In this document: positions 1 to 11,990 of the stretch, in pieces
Layout of the letters: each line of letters begins with the position of its first letter
Numbering within the stretch: the stretch's first letter is position 1
NCBI GenBank assembly: GCA_946800325.1
Contig: OX326958.1
Location: forward strand, 6,954,001 to 7,018,000
Direction of reading: 5' to 3'
From: Luzula sylvatica
Lineage: Eukaryota; Streptophyta; Magnoliopsida; Poales; Juncaceae
DNA length: 64,000 nucleotides
Program-made: the position numbers and the translations under genes
Notes under the pieces: generated by a model
What the model was told of the DNA's origin: nothing
The model's input: only the letters and a program-made list of their open reading frames with translations
Database searches by the model: none

Positions 1-809
1 TTTTTGAAGAAAACCACAAACTAATTTTCTTTTTTTGAAGAAACCCACAAACTAATTTTATACTTTTGAAGAAAACCACAAACTAATTTTCTTTTTTAGA
101 AGAAAACCACAAACTAATTTTCTTTTTTTGAAGAAAACCACAACTAATTTTTCTTTTTTTTTAAGAAAACCACAAACTAATTTTTTTTTTTGAAGAAAAC
201 CACAAACTAATTTTCTTTTTTTGAAGAAAACCACAAACTAATTTTCTTTTTTTGAAGAAAAGCCTCAAACTAATTTTCTTTTTTTGAAGAAACCACACAC
301 TAATTTTCTTTTTTTGAAGAAAATCACAAACTAATTTTCTTTTTTTGGAGAAAACCACAAACTAATTTTTTTTTTTTTTTGAAGAAAACCACAAACTAAT
401 TTTCTTTTTTTGAAGAAAACCACAAACTAATTTTCTTTTCTTGAAACAAACTAATTTTCTTTTTTTGAAGCAAACCACCAACTAATTTTTCTTTGTTTGA
501 AGAAAACCACAAACTAATTTTCTTTTTTTGAAGAAAACCACAAACTAATTTTCTTTTTTTGAAGAAACCACAAACTAATTTTATTTTTTTTAAGAAAACC
601 ACAAAGTAATTTTCTTTTTTTTGAAGAAAACCACAAACTAATTTTTCTTTTTTTGAAGAAAACCACGACTAATTTTTCTTTTTTTGAAGAAAACCACAAA
701 CTAATTTATTTTTTTTGAAGAAAACCACAAACTAATTTTCATTTTTTTTTTAAGAGAAAACCACAAACTAATTTTCTTTTTGTGAAGAAAACAACAAACT
801 AATTTCCTT

Positions 810-861
810 TTTTTTGAAGAAAACCACAAACTAATTTTTTTTTCTGGTTTTCTTCAAAAAA
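810..861. repeat. Class Ib inverted monomer core: 16-bp dyad, 20-nt spacer
   Basis: T6 plus GAAGAAAACC (810-825) pairs with GGTTTTCTTC plus A6 (846-861). The spacer holds the CTAA part of a full monomer, so this class arose at a different junction from class I. Copies are at 6456 and 10441, then none until 29794, and about 20 from there to 63686. In the right-hand set the upstream arm reads AAAGAAAACC, which puts one mismatch in the stem. Confidence 0.88.
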
Positions 862-1539
862 CCACAAACTAATTTTCTTTTTTTGAAGAAAACCACAAAC
901 TAATTTTCTTTTTTTAAAAAAACCACACACTAATTTTTTTTTTTGAAGAAAACCACAAACTAACTTTCTTTTTTTGAAGAAAACCACAAACTAATTTTCT
1001 TTTTTAGAAGAAAACCACAACTAATTTTTCTTTTTTTGAAGAAATCCACAACTAATTTTTCTTTTTTTTGAAGAAAACCACAAACTAATTTATTTTTTTT
1101 GAAGAAAACCACAAACTAATTTTCTTTTTCTTTTTTGAAGAAAACCACAAACTAATTTTCTTTTTTTGAAGAAAAACCACAAACTAATTTCCTTTTTTTG
1201 AAGAAAACCACAATTTTTTCTTGTTTTCTTCAATAAACCACAAACTAATTATCTTTTTTTGAAGAAAACCACAAACTAATTTTCTTTTTTTGAAGAAACC
1301 CACAAACTAATTTTATATTTTTTAAGAAAACCACAAACTAATTTTTTTTTTTAGAAGAAAAAAACAAACTAATTTTCTTTTTGTGAAGAAAGCCACAACT
1401 AATTTTTCTTTTTTTTGAAGAAAACTACAAACTAATTTATTTTTTTTGAAGAAAACAACAAACTAATTTTCTTTTTCTTTTTTGAAGAAAACCACGAACT
1501 AATTGTCTTTTTTTGAAGAAAACGACAAACTAATTTCCT

Positions 1540-1583
1540 TTTTTTGAAGAAAACCACAATTTTTTCTGGTTTTCTTCAAAAAA
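1540..1583. repeat. Class I inverted monomer core: 16-bp dyad, 12-nt spacer
   Basis: T6 plus GAAGAAAACC (1540-1555) pairs perfectly with GGTTTTCTTC plus A6 (1568-1583) across the spacer ACAATTTTTTCT. This is the commonest class: by my count about 45 of the 84 inverted cores belong here, including degraded TTGTTTTCTTC forms at 1221, 6831 and 10816. It occurs in every block except the linker at 11991-12984 and the transitional block at 23959-26809. The array resumes in the normal direction after the A6 at CCACAAAC. Confidence 0.9.
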
Positions 1584-1656
1584 CCACAAACTAATTTTCT
1601 TTTTTTGAAGAAAAACCATAAACTAATTCTCTTTTTTTGAAGAAACCAGACACTAA

Positions 1657-1680
1657 TTTTCTTTTTTTGAAACAAACTAA
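1657..1680. repeat. 24-bp short monomer (GAAACAAAC type), example
   Basis: This variant reads GAAACAAACTAATTTTC plus T7 and lacks 7 bp of the core. It recurs many times (for example near 451, 2550, 13216, 27541, 39380, 51776 and 63309). It nearly always follows a CACACACTAA, CACACACGAA or similar monomer, so the pair travels together as a fixed HOR element. Start and end are approximate. Confidence 0.75.
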
Positions 1681-1875
1681 TTTTCTTTTTTTGAAGAAAA
1701 CCACAAACTAATTTTTCTTTGTTTGAAGAAAACCACAAACTAATTTTCTTTTTTTGAAGAAAACCACAAACTAATTTTCTTTTTTTGAAGAAACCACAAA
1801 CTAATTTTATTTTTTTGAAGAAAACCACAAACTAATTTTTCTTTTTTTTGAAGAAAACCACAAACTAATTTTTTT

Positions 1876-1931
1876 TTTTTTGAAGAAAACCACAAACAAA
1901 TTTTCTTTTTGTTGTGGTTTTCTTCAAAAAA
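1876..1931. repeat. Class II inverted monomer core: perfect 20-bp dyad
   Basis: T6 plus GAAGAAAACCACAA (1876-1895) is the exact reverse complement of TTGTGGTTTTCTTC plus A6 (1912-1931), separated by a 16-nt spacer. This is the strongest dyad in the window. Intact or near-intact relatives start (at TTGTGG) at 7522, 11539, 14736, 20212, 24990 and 26407. Changed forms are at 15742, 16003, 16599, 21218, 21479, 22068, 29180 and 35523. I saw none to the right of 35.6 kb. Confidence 0.9.
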
Positions 1932-2439
1932 CCACAAACTAATTTTCTTTTTTTGAATAAAACGACAAACTAATTTTTCTTTTTTTGAAAAAAACCACAA
2001 TATATTTTCTTTTTTTCAATAAAACAACAAAATAATTTTCTTTTTTTTGAACAAAACCACAAACTAATTTTCTTGTTTTGAAGAAAACCACAAACTAATT
2101 TTCTTTTTTAGAAGAAAACCACAACTAATTTTTTTGTTTTTGAAGAAAACCACAACTAATTTTTCTTTTTTTTGAAGAAAACCACAAACTAATTTATTTT
2201 TTTTGAAGAAAACCACAAACTAATTTTCTTTTTCTTTTTTGAAGAAGACCACAAACTAATTTTCTTTTTTTGAAGAAAACCACAAACTAATTTCCTTTTT
2301 TTGAAGAAAACCACAATTTTTTCTGGTTTTCTTCAAAAAACCACAAACTAATTTTCTTTTTTTGAAGAAAACCACAAACTAATTTCCTTTTTTTGAAGAA
2401 AACCACAATTTTTTCTGGTTTTCTTCAAAAAACCACAAA

Positions 2440-5390
2440 CTAATTTTCTTTTTTTGAAGAAAAACCTCAAACTAATTTTCTTTTTTTGAAGAAAACCACA
2501 AACTAATTTTCTTTTTTTGAAGAAAACCACAAACTAATTTTCTTTTCTTGAAACAAACTAATTTTCTTTTTTTGAAGCAAACCACCAACTAATTTTTCTT
2601 TGTTTGAAGAAAACCACAAACTAATTTTCTTTTTTTGAAGAAAACCACAAACTAATTTTCTTTTTTTGAAGAAACCACAAACTAATTTTATTTTTTTTAA
2701 GAAAACCACAAACTAATTTTCTTTTTTTTGAAGAAAACCACAAACTAATTTTTGTTTTTTTGAAGAAAACCACGACTAATTTTTCTTTTTTTGAAGAAAA
2801 CCACAAACTAATTTATTTTTTTTTGAAGAAAACCACAAACTAATTTTTTTTTTTTTTTGAAGAAAACCACAAACTAATTTTCTTTTTTTGAAGAAAACCA
2901 CAAACTAATTTATTTTTTTAGAAGAAAACCACAAACTAATTTTTTTTTTTTGAAGAAAACCACAACTAATTTTTCTTTTTTTTGAAGAAAACCACAAACT
3001 AATTTATTTTTTTTGAAGAAAACCACAAACTAATTTTTTTTTTTTTTTTTAATAAAACCACAAACTAATTTTCTTTTTTTGAAGAAAACCACAAACTAAT
3101 TTTCTTTTTTTGAAGAAAAACCTCAAACTAATTTTCTTTTTTTGAAGAAACCACACACTAATTTTCTTTTTTTGAAGAAAACCACAAACTAATTTTCTTT
3201 TTTTGAAGAAAACCACAAACTAATTTTTTTTTTTGAAGAAACCACAAACTAATTTTATGTTTTTGAAGAAAACCACAAACTAATTTTCTTTTTTTGAAGA
3301 AACCCACAAACTAATTTTATACTTTTAAAGAAAACCACAAACTAATTTTCTTTTTTTGAAGAAAACCACAAACTAATTTTCTTTTTTTGAAGAAACCACA
3401 AACTAATTTTATTTTTTTTAAGAAAACCACAAACTAATTTTCTTTTTTTTGAAGAAAACCACAAACTAATTTTTCTTTTTTTGAAGAAAACCACGACTAA
3501 TTTTTCTTTTTTTGAAGAAAACCACAAACTAATTTATTTTTTTTGAAGAAAACCACAAACTAATTTTTTTTTTTTTTTTTGAAGAAAATCACAAACTAAT
3601 TTTCTTTTTTTGAAGAAAACCACAAACTAATTTATTTTTTTAGAAGAAAACCACAAACTAATTTTCTTTTTTTGAAGAAAACCACAACTAATTTTTCTTT
3701 TTTTTGAAGAAAACCACAAACTAATTTATTTTTTTTGAAGAAAACCACAAACTAATTTTTTTTTTTTTTTTTGAAGAAAACCACAAACTAATATTTTTTT
3801 TTTGAAGAAAACCACAAACTAATTTTCTTTTTTTGAAGAAACCACAAACTAATTTTATTTTTTTGAAGAAAACCACAAACTAATTTTTTTTTTTGAAGAA
3901 ACCCACAAACTAATTTTATATTTTTGAAGAAAACCACAACTAATTTTTCTTTTTTTTGAAGAAAACCACAAACTAATTTATTTTTTTTGAAGAAAACCAC
4001 AAACTAATTTTTTTTTTTTTTTTTGAAGAAAACCACAAACTAATTTTCTTTTTTTGAAGAAAACCACAAACTAATTTTCTTTTTTTGAAGAAAAACCTCA
4101 AACTAATTTTCTTTTTTTGAAGAAAACCACAAACTAATTTTCTTTTTTTGAAGAAAACCACAAACTAATTTTCTTTTCTTGAAACAAACTAATTTTCTTT
4201 TTTTGAAGCAAACCACCAACTAATTTTTCTTTGTTTGAAGAAAACCACAAACTAATTTTCTTTTTTTGAAGAAAACCACAAACTAATTTTCTTTTTTTGA
4301 AGAAACCACAAACTAATTTTATTTTTTTTAAGAAAACCACAAACTAATTTTCTTTTTTTTGAAGAAAACCACAAACTAATTTTTCTTTTTTTGAAGAAAA
4401 CCACGACTAATTTTTCTTTTTTTGAAGAAAACCACAAACTAATTTATTTTTTTTGAAGAAAACCACAAACTAATTTTTTTTTTTTTTTTTGAAGAAAACC
4501 ACAAACTAATTTTCTTTTTTTGAAGAAAACTACAAACTAATTTATTTTTTTAGAAGAAAACCACAAACTAATTTTCTTTTTTTGAAGAAAACCACAACTA
4601 ATTTTTCTTTTTTTTGAAGAAAACCACAAACTAATTTATTTTTTTTGAAGAAAACCACAAACTAATTTTTTTTTTTTTTTGAAGAAAACCACAAACTAAT
4701 TTTCTTTTTTTGAAGAAAACCACAAACTAATTTTCTTTTTTTGAAGAAAAACCTCAAACTAATTTTCTTTTTTTGAAGAAACCACACACTAATTTTCTTT
4801 TTTTGAAGAAAACCACAAACTAATTTTCTTTTTTTGAAGAAAACCACAAACTAATTTTTTTTTTTGAAGAAACCACAAACTAATTTTATGTTTTTGAAGA
4901 AAACCACAAACTAATTTTCTTTTTTTGAAGAAACCCACAAACTAATTTTATACTTTTGAAGAAAACCACAAACTAATTTTCTTTTTTTGAAGAAAACCAC
5001 AAACTAATTTTCTTTTTTTGAAGAAACCACAAACTAATTTTATTTTTTTTAAGAAAACCACAAACTAATTTTCTTTTTTTTGAAGAAAACCACAAACTAA
5101 TTTTTCTTTTTTTGAAGAAAACCACGACTAATTTTTCTTTTTTTGAAGAAAACCACAAACTAATTTATTTTTTTTGAAGAAAACCACAAACTAATTTTTT
5201 TTTTTTTTTTGAAGAAAATCACAAACTAATTTTCTTTTTTTGAAGAAAACCACAAACTAATTTATTTTTTTAGAAGAAAACCACAAACTAATTTTCTTTT
5301 TTTGAAGAAAACCACAACTAATTTTTCTTTTTTTTGAAGAAAACCACAAACTAATTTATTTTTTTTGAAGAAAACCACAAACTAATATTT
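2440..5390. repeat. Internal 1.63-kb tandem duplication with 0.72-kb sub-repeats in A copy 1
   Basis: Landmarks at 2456, 2503, 2621, 3342 and 3587 recur at 4087, 4134, 4252, 4973 and about 5217, a constant shift of 1630-1631. Inside it a shorter shift of 720-721 is visible (2621 to 3342, 4252 to 4973, 4662 to 5382). This is a duplication within a duplication. Copy 2 of family A has only one equivalent segment, and the length difference between the copies (5610 minus 3983 = 1627) matches one repeat. Confidence 0.8.
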
Positions 5391-5610
5391 TTTTTTTTTT
5401 GAAGAAAACCACAAACTAATTTTCTTTTTTTGAAGAAAACCACAGACTAATTTTCTTTTTTTGAAGAAAAACCTCAAACTAATTTTCTTTTTTTGAAGAA
5501 ACCACACACTAATTTTCTTTTTTTGAAGAAAACCACAAACTAATTTTCTTTTTTTGAAGAAAACCACAAACTAATTTTTTTTTTTGAAGAAACCACAAAC
5601 TAATTTTATG

Positions 5611-8600
5611 TTTTTGAAGAAAACCACAAACTAATTTTCTTTTTTTGAAGAAACCCACAAACTAATTTTATACTTTTGAAGAAAACCACAAACTAATTTT
5701 CTTTTTTAGAAGAAAACCACAAACTAATTTTCTTTTTTTGAAGAAAACCACAACTAATTTTTCTTTTTTTTTAAGAAAACCACAAACTAATTTTTTTTTT
5801 TGAAGAAAACCACAAACTAATTTTCTTTTTTTGAAGAAAACCACAAACTAATTTTCTTTTTTTGAAGAAAAGCCTCAAACTAATTTTCTTTTTTTGAAGA
5901 AACCACACACTAATTTTCTTTTTTTGAAGAAAATCACAAACTAATTTTCTTTTTTTGGAGAAAACCACAAACTAATTTTTTTTTTTTTTTGAAGAAAACC
6001 ACAAACTAATTTTCTTTTTTTGAAGAAAACCACAAACTAATTTTCTTTTCTTGAAACAAACTAATTTTCTTTTTTTGAAGCAAACCACCAACTAATTTTT
6101 CTTTGTTTGAAGAAAACCACAAACTAATTTTCTTTTTTTGAAGAAAACCACAAACTAATTTTCTTTTTTTGAAGAAACCACAAACTAATTTTATTTTTTT
6201 TAAGAAAACCACAAAGTAATTTTCTTTTTTTTGAAGAAAACCACAAACTAATTTTTCTTTTTTTGAAGAAAACCACGACTAATTTTTCTTTTTTTGAAGA
6301 AAACCACAAACTAATTTATTTTTTTTGAAGAAAACCACAAACTAATTTTCATTTTTTTTTTAAGAGAAAACCACAAACTAATTTTCTTTTTGTGAAGAAA
6401 ACAACAAACTAATTTCCTTTTTTTTGAAGAAAACCACAAACTAATTTTTTTTTCTGGTTTTCTTCAAAAAACCACAAACTAATTTTCTTTTTTTGAAGAA
6501 AACCACAAACTAATTTTCTTTTTTTAAAAAAACCACACACTAATTTTTTTTTTTGAAGAAAACCACAAACTAACTTTCTTTTTTTGAAGAAAACCACAAA
6601 CTAATTTTCTTTTTTAGAAGAAAACCACAACTAATTTTTCTTTTTTTGAAGAAATCCACAACTAATTTTTCTTTTTTTTGAAGAAAACCACAAACTAATT
6701 TATTTTTTTTGAAGAAAACCACAAACTAATTTTCTTTTTCTTTTTTGAAGAAAACCACAAACTAATTTTCTTTTTTTGAAGAAAAACCACAAACTAATTT
6801 CCTTTTTTTGAAGAAAACCACAATTTTTTCTTGTTTTCTTCAATAAACCACAAACTAATTATCTTTTTTTGAAGAAAACCACAAACTAATTTTCTTTTTT
6901 TGAAGAAACCCACAAACTAATTTTATATTTTTTAAGAAAACCACAAACTAATTTTTTTTTTTAGAAGAAAAAAACAAACTAATTTTCTTTTTGTGAAGAA
7001 AGCCACAACTAATTTTTCTTTTTTTTGAAGAAAACTACAAACTAATTTATTTTTTTTGAAGAAAACAACAAACTAATTTTCTTTTTCTTTTTTGAAGAAA
7101 ACCACGAACTAATTGTCTTTTTTTGAAGAAAACGACAAACTAATTTCCTTTTTTTGAAGAAAACCACAATTTTTTCTGGTTTTCTTCAAAAAACCACAAA
7201 CTAATTTTCTTTTTTTGAAGAAAAACCACAAACTAATTCTCTTTTTTTGAAGAAACCAGACACTAATTTTCTTTTTTTGAAACAAACTAATTTTCTTTTT
7301 TTGAAGAAAACCACAAACTAATTTTTCTTTGTTTGAAGAAAACCACAAACTAATTTTCTTTTTTTGAAGAAAACCACAAACTAATTTTCTTTTTTTGAAG
7401 AAACCACAAACTAATTTTATTTTTTTGAAGAAAACCACAAACTAATTTTTCTTTTTTTTGAAGAAAACCACAAACTAATTTTTTTTTTTTTGAAGAAAAC
7501 CACAAACAAATTTTCTTTTTGTTGTGGTTTTCTTCAAAAAACCACAAACTAATTTTCTTTTTTTGAATAAAACGACAAACTAATTTTTCTTTTTTTGAAA
7601 AAAACCACAATATATTTTCTTTTTTTCAATAAAACAACAAAATAATTTTCTTTTTTTTGAACAAAACCACAAACTAATTTTCTTGTTTTGAAGAAAACCA
7701 CAAACTAATTTTCTTTTTTAGAAGAAAACCACAACTAATTTTTTTGTTTTTGAAGAAAACCACAACTAATTTTTCTTTTTTTTGAAGAAAACCACAAACT
7801 AATTTATTTTTTTTGAAGAAAACCACAAACTAATTTTCTTTTTCTTTTTTGAAGAAGACCACAAACTAATTTTCTTTTTTTGAAGAAAACCACAAACTAA
7901 TTTCCTTTTTTTGAAGAAAACCACAATTTTTTCTGGTTTTCTTCAAAAAACCACAAACTAATTTTTCTTTTTTTGAAGAAAACCACAAACTAATTTCCTT
8001 TTTTTGAAGAAAACCACAATTTTTTCTGGTTTTCTTCAAAAAACCACAAACTAATTTTCTTTTTTTGAAGAAAAACCTCAAACTAATTTTCTTTTTTTGA
8101 AGAAAACCACAAACTAATTTTCTTTTTTTGAAGAAAACCACAAACTAATTTTCTTTTCTTGAAACAAACTAATTTTCTTTTTTTGAAGCAAACCACCAAC
8201 TAATTTTTCTTTGTTTGAAGAAAACCACAAACTAATTTTCTTTTTTTGAAGAAAACCACAAACTAATTTTCTTTTTTTGAAGAAACCACAAACTAATTTT
8301 ATTTTTTTTAAGAAAACCACAAACTAATTTTCTTTTTTTTGAAGAAAACCACAAACTAATTTTTGTTTTTTTGAAGAAAACCACGACTAATTTTTCTTTT
8401 TTTGAAGAAAACCACAAACTAATTTATTTTTTTTTGAAGAAAACCACAAACTAATTTTTTTTTTTTTTTGAAGAAAACCACAAACTAATTTTCTTTTTTT
8501 GAAGAAAACCACAAACTAATTTATTTTTTTAGAAGAAAACCACAAACTAATTTTTTTTTTTTGAAGAAAACCACAACTAATTTTTCTTTTTTTTGAAGAA

Positions 8601-9593
8601 AACCACAAACTAATTTATTTTTTTTGAAGAAAACCACAAACTAATTTTTTTTTTTTTTTTTAATAAAACCACAAACTAATTTTCTTTTTTTGAAGAAAAC
8701 CACAAACTAATTTTCTTTTTTTGAAGAAAAACCTCAAACTAATTTTCTTTTTTTGAAGAAACCACACACTAATTTTCTTTTTTTGAAGAAAACCACAAAC
8801 TAATTTTCTTTTTTTGAAGAAAACCACAAACTAATTTTTTTTTTTGAAGAAACCACAAACTAATTTTATGTTTTTGAAGAAAACCACAAACTAATTTTCT
8901 TTTTTTGAAGAAACCCACAAACTAATTTTATACTTTTAAAGAAAACCACAAACTAATTTTCTTTTTTTGAAGAAAACCACAAACTAATTTTCTTTTTTTG
9001 AAGAAACCACAAACTAATTTTATTTTTTTTAAGAAAACCACAAACTAATTTTCTTTTTTTTGAAGAAAACCACAAACTAATTTTTCTTTTTTTGAAGAAA
9101 ACCACGACTAATTTTTCTTTTTTTGAAGAAAACCACAAACTAATTTATTTTTTTTGAAGAAAACCACAAACTAATTTTTTTTTTTTTTTTTGAAGAAAAT
9201 CACAAACTAATTTTCTTTTTTTGAAGAAAACCACAAACTAATTTATTTTTTTAGAAGAAAACCACAAACTAATTTTCTTTTTTTGAAGAAAACCACAACT
9301 AATTTTTCTTTTTTTTGAAGAAAACCACAAACTAATTTATTTTTTTTGAAGAAAACCACAAACTAATTTTTTTTTTTTTTTTTGAAGAAAACCACAAACT
9401 AATTTTCTTTTTTTGAAGAAAACCACAAACTAATTTTTTTTTTTTGAAGAAAAACCTCAAACTAATTTTCTTTTTTTGAAGAAACCACACACTAATTTTC
9501 TTTTTTTGAAGAAAACCACAAACTAATTTTCTTTTTTTGAAGAAAACCACAAACTAATTTTTTTTTTTGAAGAAACCACAAACTAATTTTATG
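5611..9593. repeat. Higher-order repeat family A, copy 2 (3983 bp)
   Basis: This block repeats copy 1 at a shift of 5610, rising to 5611 after one extra T near 7964. Copy 3 then restarts at 9594: the TATACTTTTGAAG landmark lies at 61, 5671 and 9654 by its TACTTTT start. The unit is 3983 bp, about 1.63 kb shorter than copy 1, because only one version of the internal 1.63-kb segment is present. Inverted cores begin at 6456, 6831 (degraded), 7178, 7522, 7935 and 8028, the same six positions in the same order as copy 1. The two copies differ by very few substitutions, which indicates recent duplication or strong homogenisation. Confidence 0.85.
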
Positions 9594-11990
9594 TTTTTGA
9601 AGAAAACCACAAACTAATTTTCTTTTTTTGAAGAAACCCACAAACTAATTTTATACTTTTGAAGAAAACCACAAACTAATTTTCTTTTTTAGAAGAAAAC
9701 CACAAACTAATTTTCTTTTTTTGAAGAAAACCACAACTAATTTTTCTTTTTTTTTAAGAAAACCACAAACTAATTTTTTTTTTTTGAAGAAAACCACAAA
9801 CTAATTTTCTTTTTTTGAAGAAAACCACAAACTAATTTTCTTTTTTTGAAGAAAAACTCAAACTAATTTTCTTTTTTTGAAGAAACCACACACTAATTTT
9901 CTTTTTTTGAAGAAAACCACAAACTAATTTTCTTTTTTTGGAGAAAACCACAAACTAATTTTTTTTTTTTTTTGAAGAAAACCACAAACTAATTTTCTTT
10001 TTTTGAAGAAAACCAGAAACTAATTTTCTTTTCTTGAAACAAACTAATTTTCTTTTTTTGAAGCAAACCACCAACTAATTTTTCTTTGTTTGAAGAAAAC
10101 CACAAACTAATTTTCTATTTTTGAAGAAAACCACAAACTAATTTTCTTTTTTTGAAGAAACCACAAACTAATTTTATTTTTTTTAAGAAAACCACAAAGT
10201 AATTTCCTTTTTTTTGAAGAAAACCACAAACTAATTTTTCTTTTTTTGAAGAAAACCACGACTAATTTTTCTTTTTTTGAAGAAAACCACAAACTAATTT
10301 ATTTTTTTTGAAGAAAACCACAAACTAATTTTCATTTTTTTTTTTTTAGAGAAAACCACAAACTAATTTTCTTTTTGTGAAGAAAACAACAAACTAATTT
10401 CCTTTTTTTTGAAGAAAACCACAAACTAATTTTTTTTTCTGGTTTTCTTCAAAAAACCACAAACTAATTTTCTTTTTTTGAAGAAAACCACAAACTAATT
10501 TTCTTTTTTTAAAAAAACCACACAATAATTTTTTTTTTTGAAGAAAACCACAAACTAACTTTCTTTTTTTGAAGAAAACCACAAACTAATTTTCTTTTTT
10601 AGAAGAAAACCACAACTAATTTTTCTTTTTTTGAAGAAATCCACAACTAATTTTTCTTTTTTTTGAAGAAAACCACAAACTAATTTATTTTTTTTGAAGA
10701 AAACCACAAACTAATTTTCTTTTTCTTTTTTGAAGAAAACCACAAACTAATTTTCTTTTTTTGAAGAAAAACCACAAACTAATTTCCTTTTTTTGAAGAA
10801 AACCACAATTTTTTCTTGTTTTCTTCAAAAAACCACAAACTAATTATCTTTTTTTGAAGAAAACCACAAACTAATTTTCTTTTTTTGAAGAAAACCACAA
10901 ACTAATTTTCTTTTTTTGAAGAAACCCACAAACTAATTTTATATTTTTTAAGAAAACCACAAACTAATTTTTTTTTTTAGAAGAAAACCACAAACTAATT
11001 TTCTTTTTGTGAAGAAAGCCACAACTAATTTTTCTTTTTTTTGAAGAAAACTACAAACTAATTTATTTTTTTTGAAGAAAACAACAAACTAATTTTCTTT
11101 TTCTTTTTTGAAGAAAACCACGAACTAATTGTTTTTTTTTGAAGAAAACGACAAACTAATTTCCTTTTTTTGAAGAAAACCACAATTTTTTCTGGTTTTC
11201 TTCAAAAAACCACAAACTAATTTTCTTTTTTTGAAAAAAAACCACAAACTAATTCTCTTTTTTTGAAGAAACCACACACTAATTTTCTTTTTTTGAAACA
11301 AACTAATTTTCTTTTTTTGAAGAAAACCACAAACTAATTTTTCTTTGTTTGAAGAAAACCACAAACTAATTTTCTTTTTTTGGAGAAAACCACAAACTAA
11401 TTTTCTTTTTTTGAAGAAACCACAAACTAATTTTATTTTTTTGAAGAAAACCACAAACTAATTTTTCTTTTTTTTGAAGAAAACCACAAAGTAATTTTTT
11501 TTTTTTTTGAAGAAAACCACAAACAAATTTTCTTTTTGTTGTGGTTTTCTTCAAAAAACCACAAACTAATTTTCTTTTTTTGAATAAAACGACAAACTAA
11601 TTTTTCTTTTTTTGAAAAAAACCACAATATATTTTCTTTTTTTCAATAAAACAACAAAATAATTTTCTTTTTTTTGAACAAAACCACAAACTAATTTTCT
11701 TGTTTTGAAGAAAACCACAAACTAATTTTCTTTTGTAGAAGAAAACCACAACTAATTTTTTTGTTTTTGAAGAAAACCACAACTAATTTTTCTTTTTTTT
11801 GAAGAAAACCACAAACTAATTTATTTTTTTTGAAGAAAACCACAAACTAATTTTCTTTTTCTTTTTTGAAGAAGACCACAAACTAATTTTCTTTTTTTGA
11901 AGAAAACCACAAACTAATTTCCTTTTTTTGAAGAAAACCACAATTTTTTCTGGTTTTCTTCAAAAAACCACAAACTAATTTTCTTTTTTT
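9594..11990. repeat. Higher-order repeat family A, copy 3 (truncated)
   Basis: Alignment to copy 2 starts at a shift of 3983-3985 and moves to 4016 after one extra consensus monomer near 10870-10930. It then follows copy 2 through the inverted cores at 10441, 10816 (degraded), 11194, 11539 and 11952. After about 11990 the family A order is lost: the second inverted core that follows in copies 1 and 2 (2417 and 8028) is missing, and the array continues with family B order. From about 11090 on, this copy also aligns with 16150 onward at a shift of about 5060, so families A and B share this segment. Confidence 0.8.

Larger units (their letters stand above)
1..5610. repeat. Higher-order repeat family A, copy 1 (long form)
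   Basis: The order of variants from position 1 recurs from position 5611 with a shift of 5610-5611, matched monomer by monomer up to about 3790/9400. This copy is longer than copy 2 because it contains an internal tandem duplication of about 1.63 kb (near 2440-4070 and 4071-5390; for example the ACCTC monomer at 2456 recurs at 4087, and the AAATCAC variant near 3587 recurs near 5217). Inverted monomer cores begin at 846, 1221 (degraded), 1568, 1912, 2325 and 2417. The CAATATA and CAATAAAACAAC monomer pair lies near 1997-2035. The left end is cut by the window, so the true start of the unit is arbitrary. Confidence 0.85.

Noticed and set aside
810..861. Insertion sequence or miniature transposon ends
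   Set aside because: The inverted arms are copies of the satellite monomer itself, with no foreign interior, no target-site duplication and no transposase.
1540..1583. Rho-independent terminators at the dyads
   Set aside because: The stems are nearly all A/T with one or two G-C pairs in a row, are not followed by a T run on the + strand, and occur with no genes to terminate.
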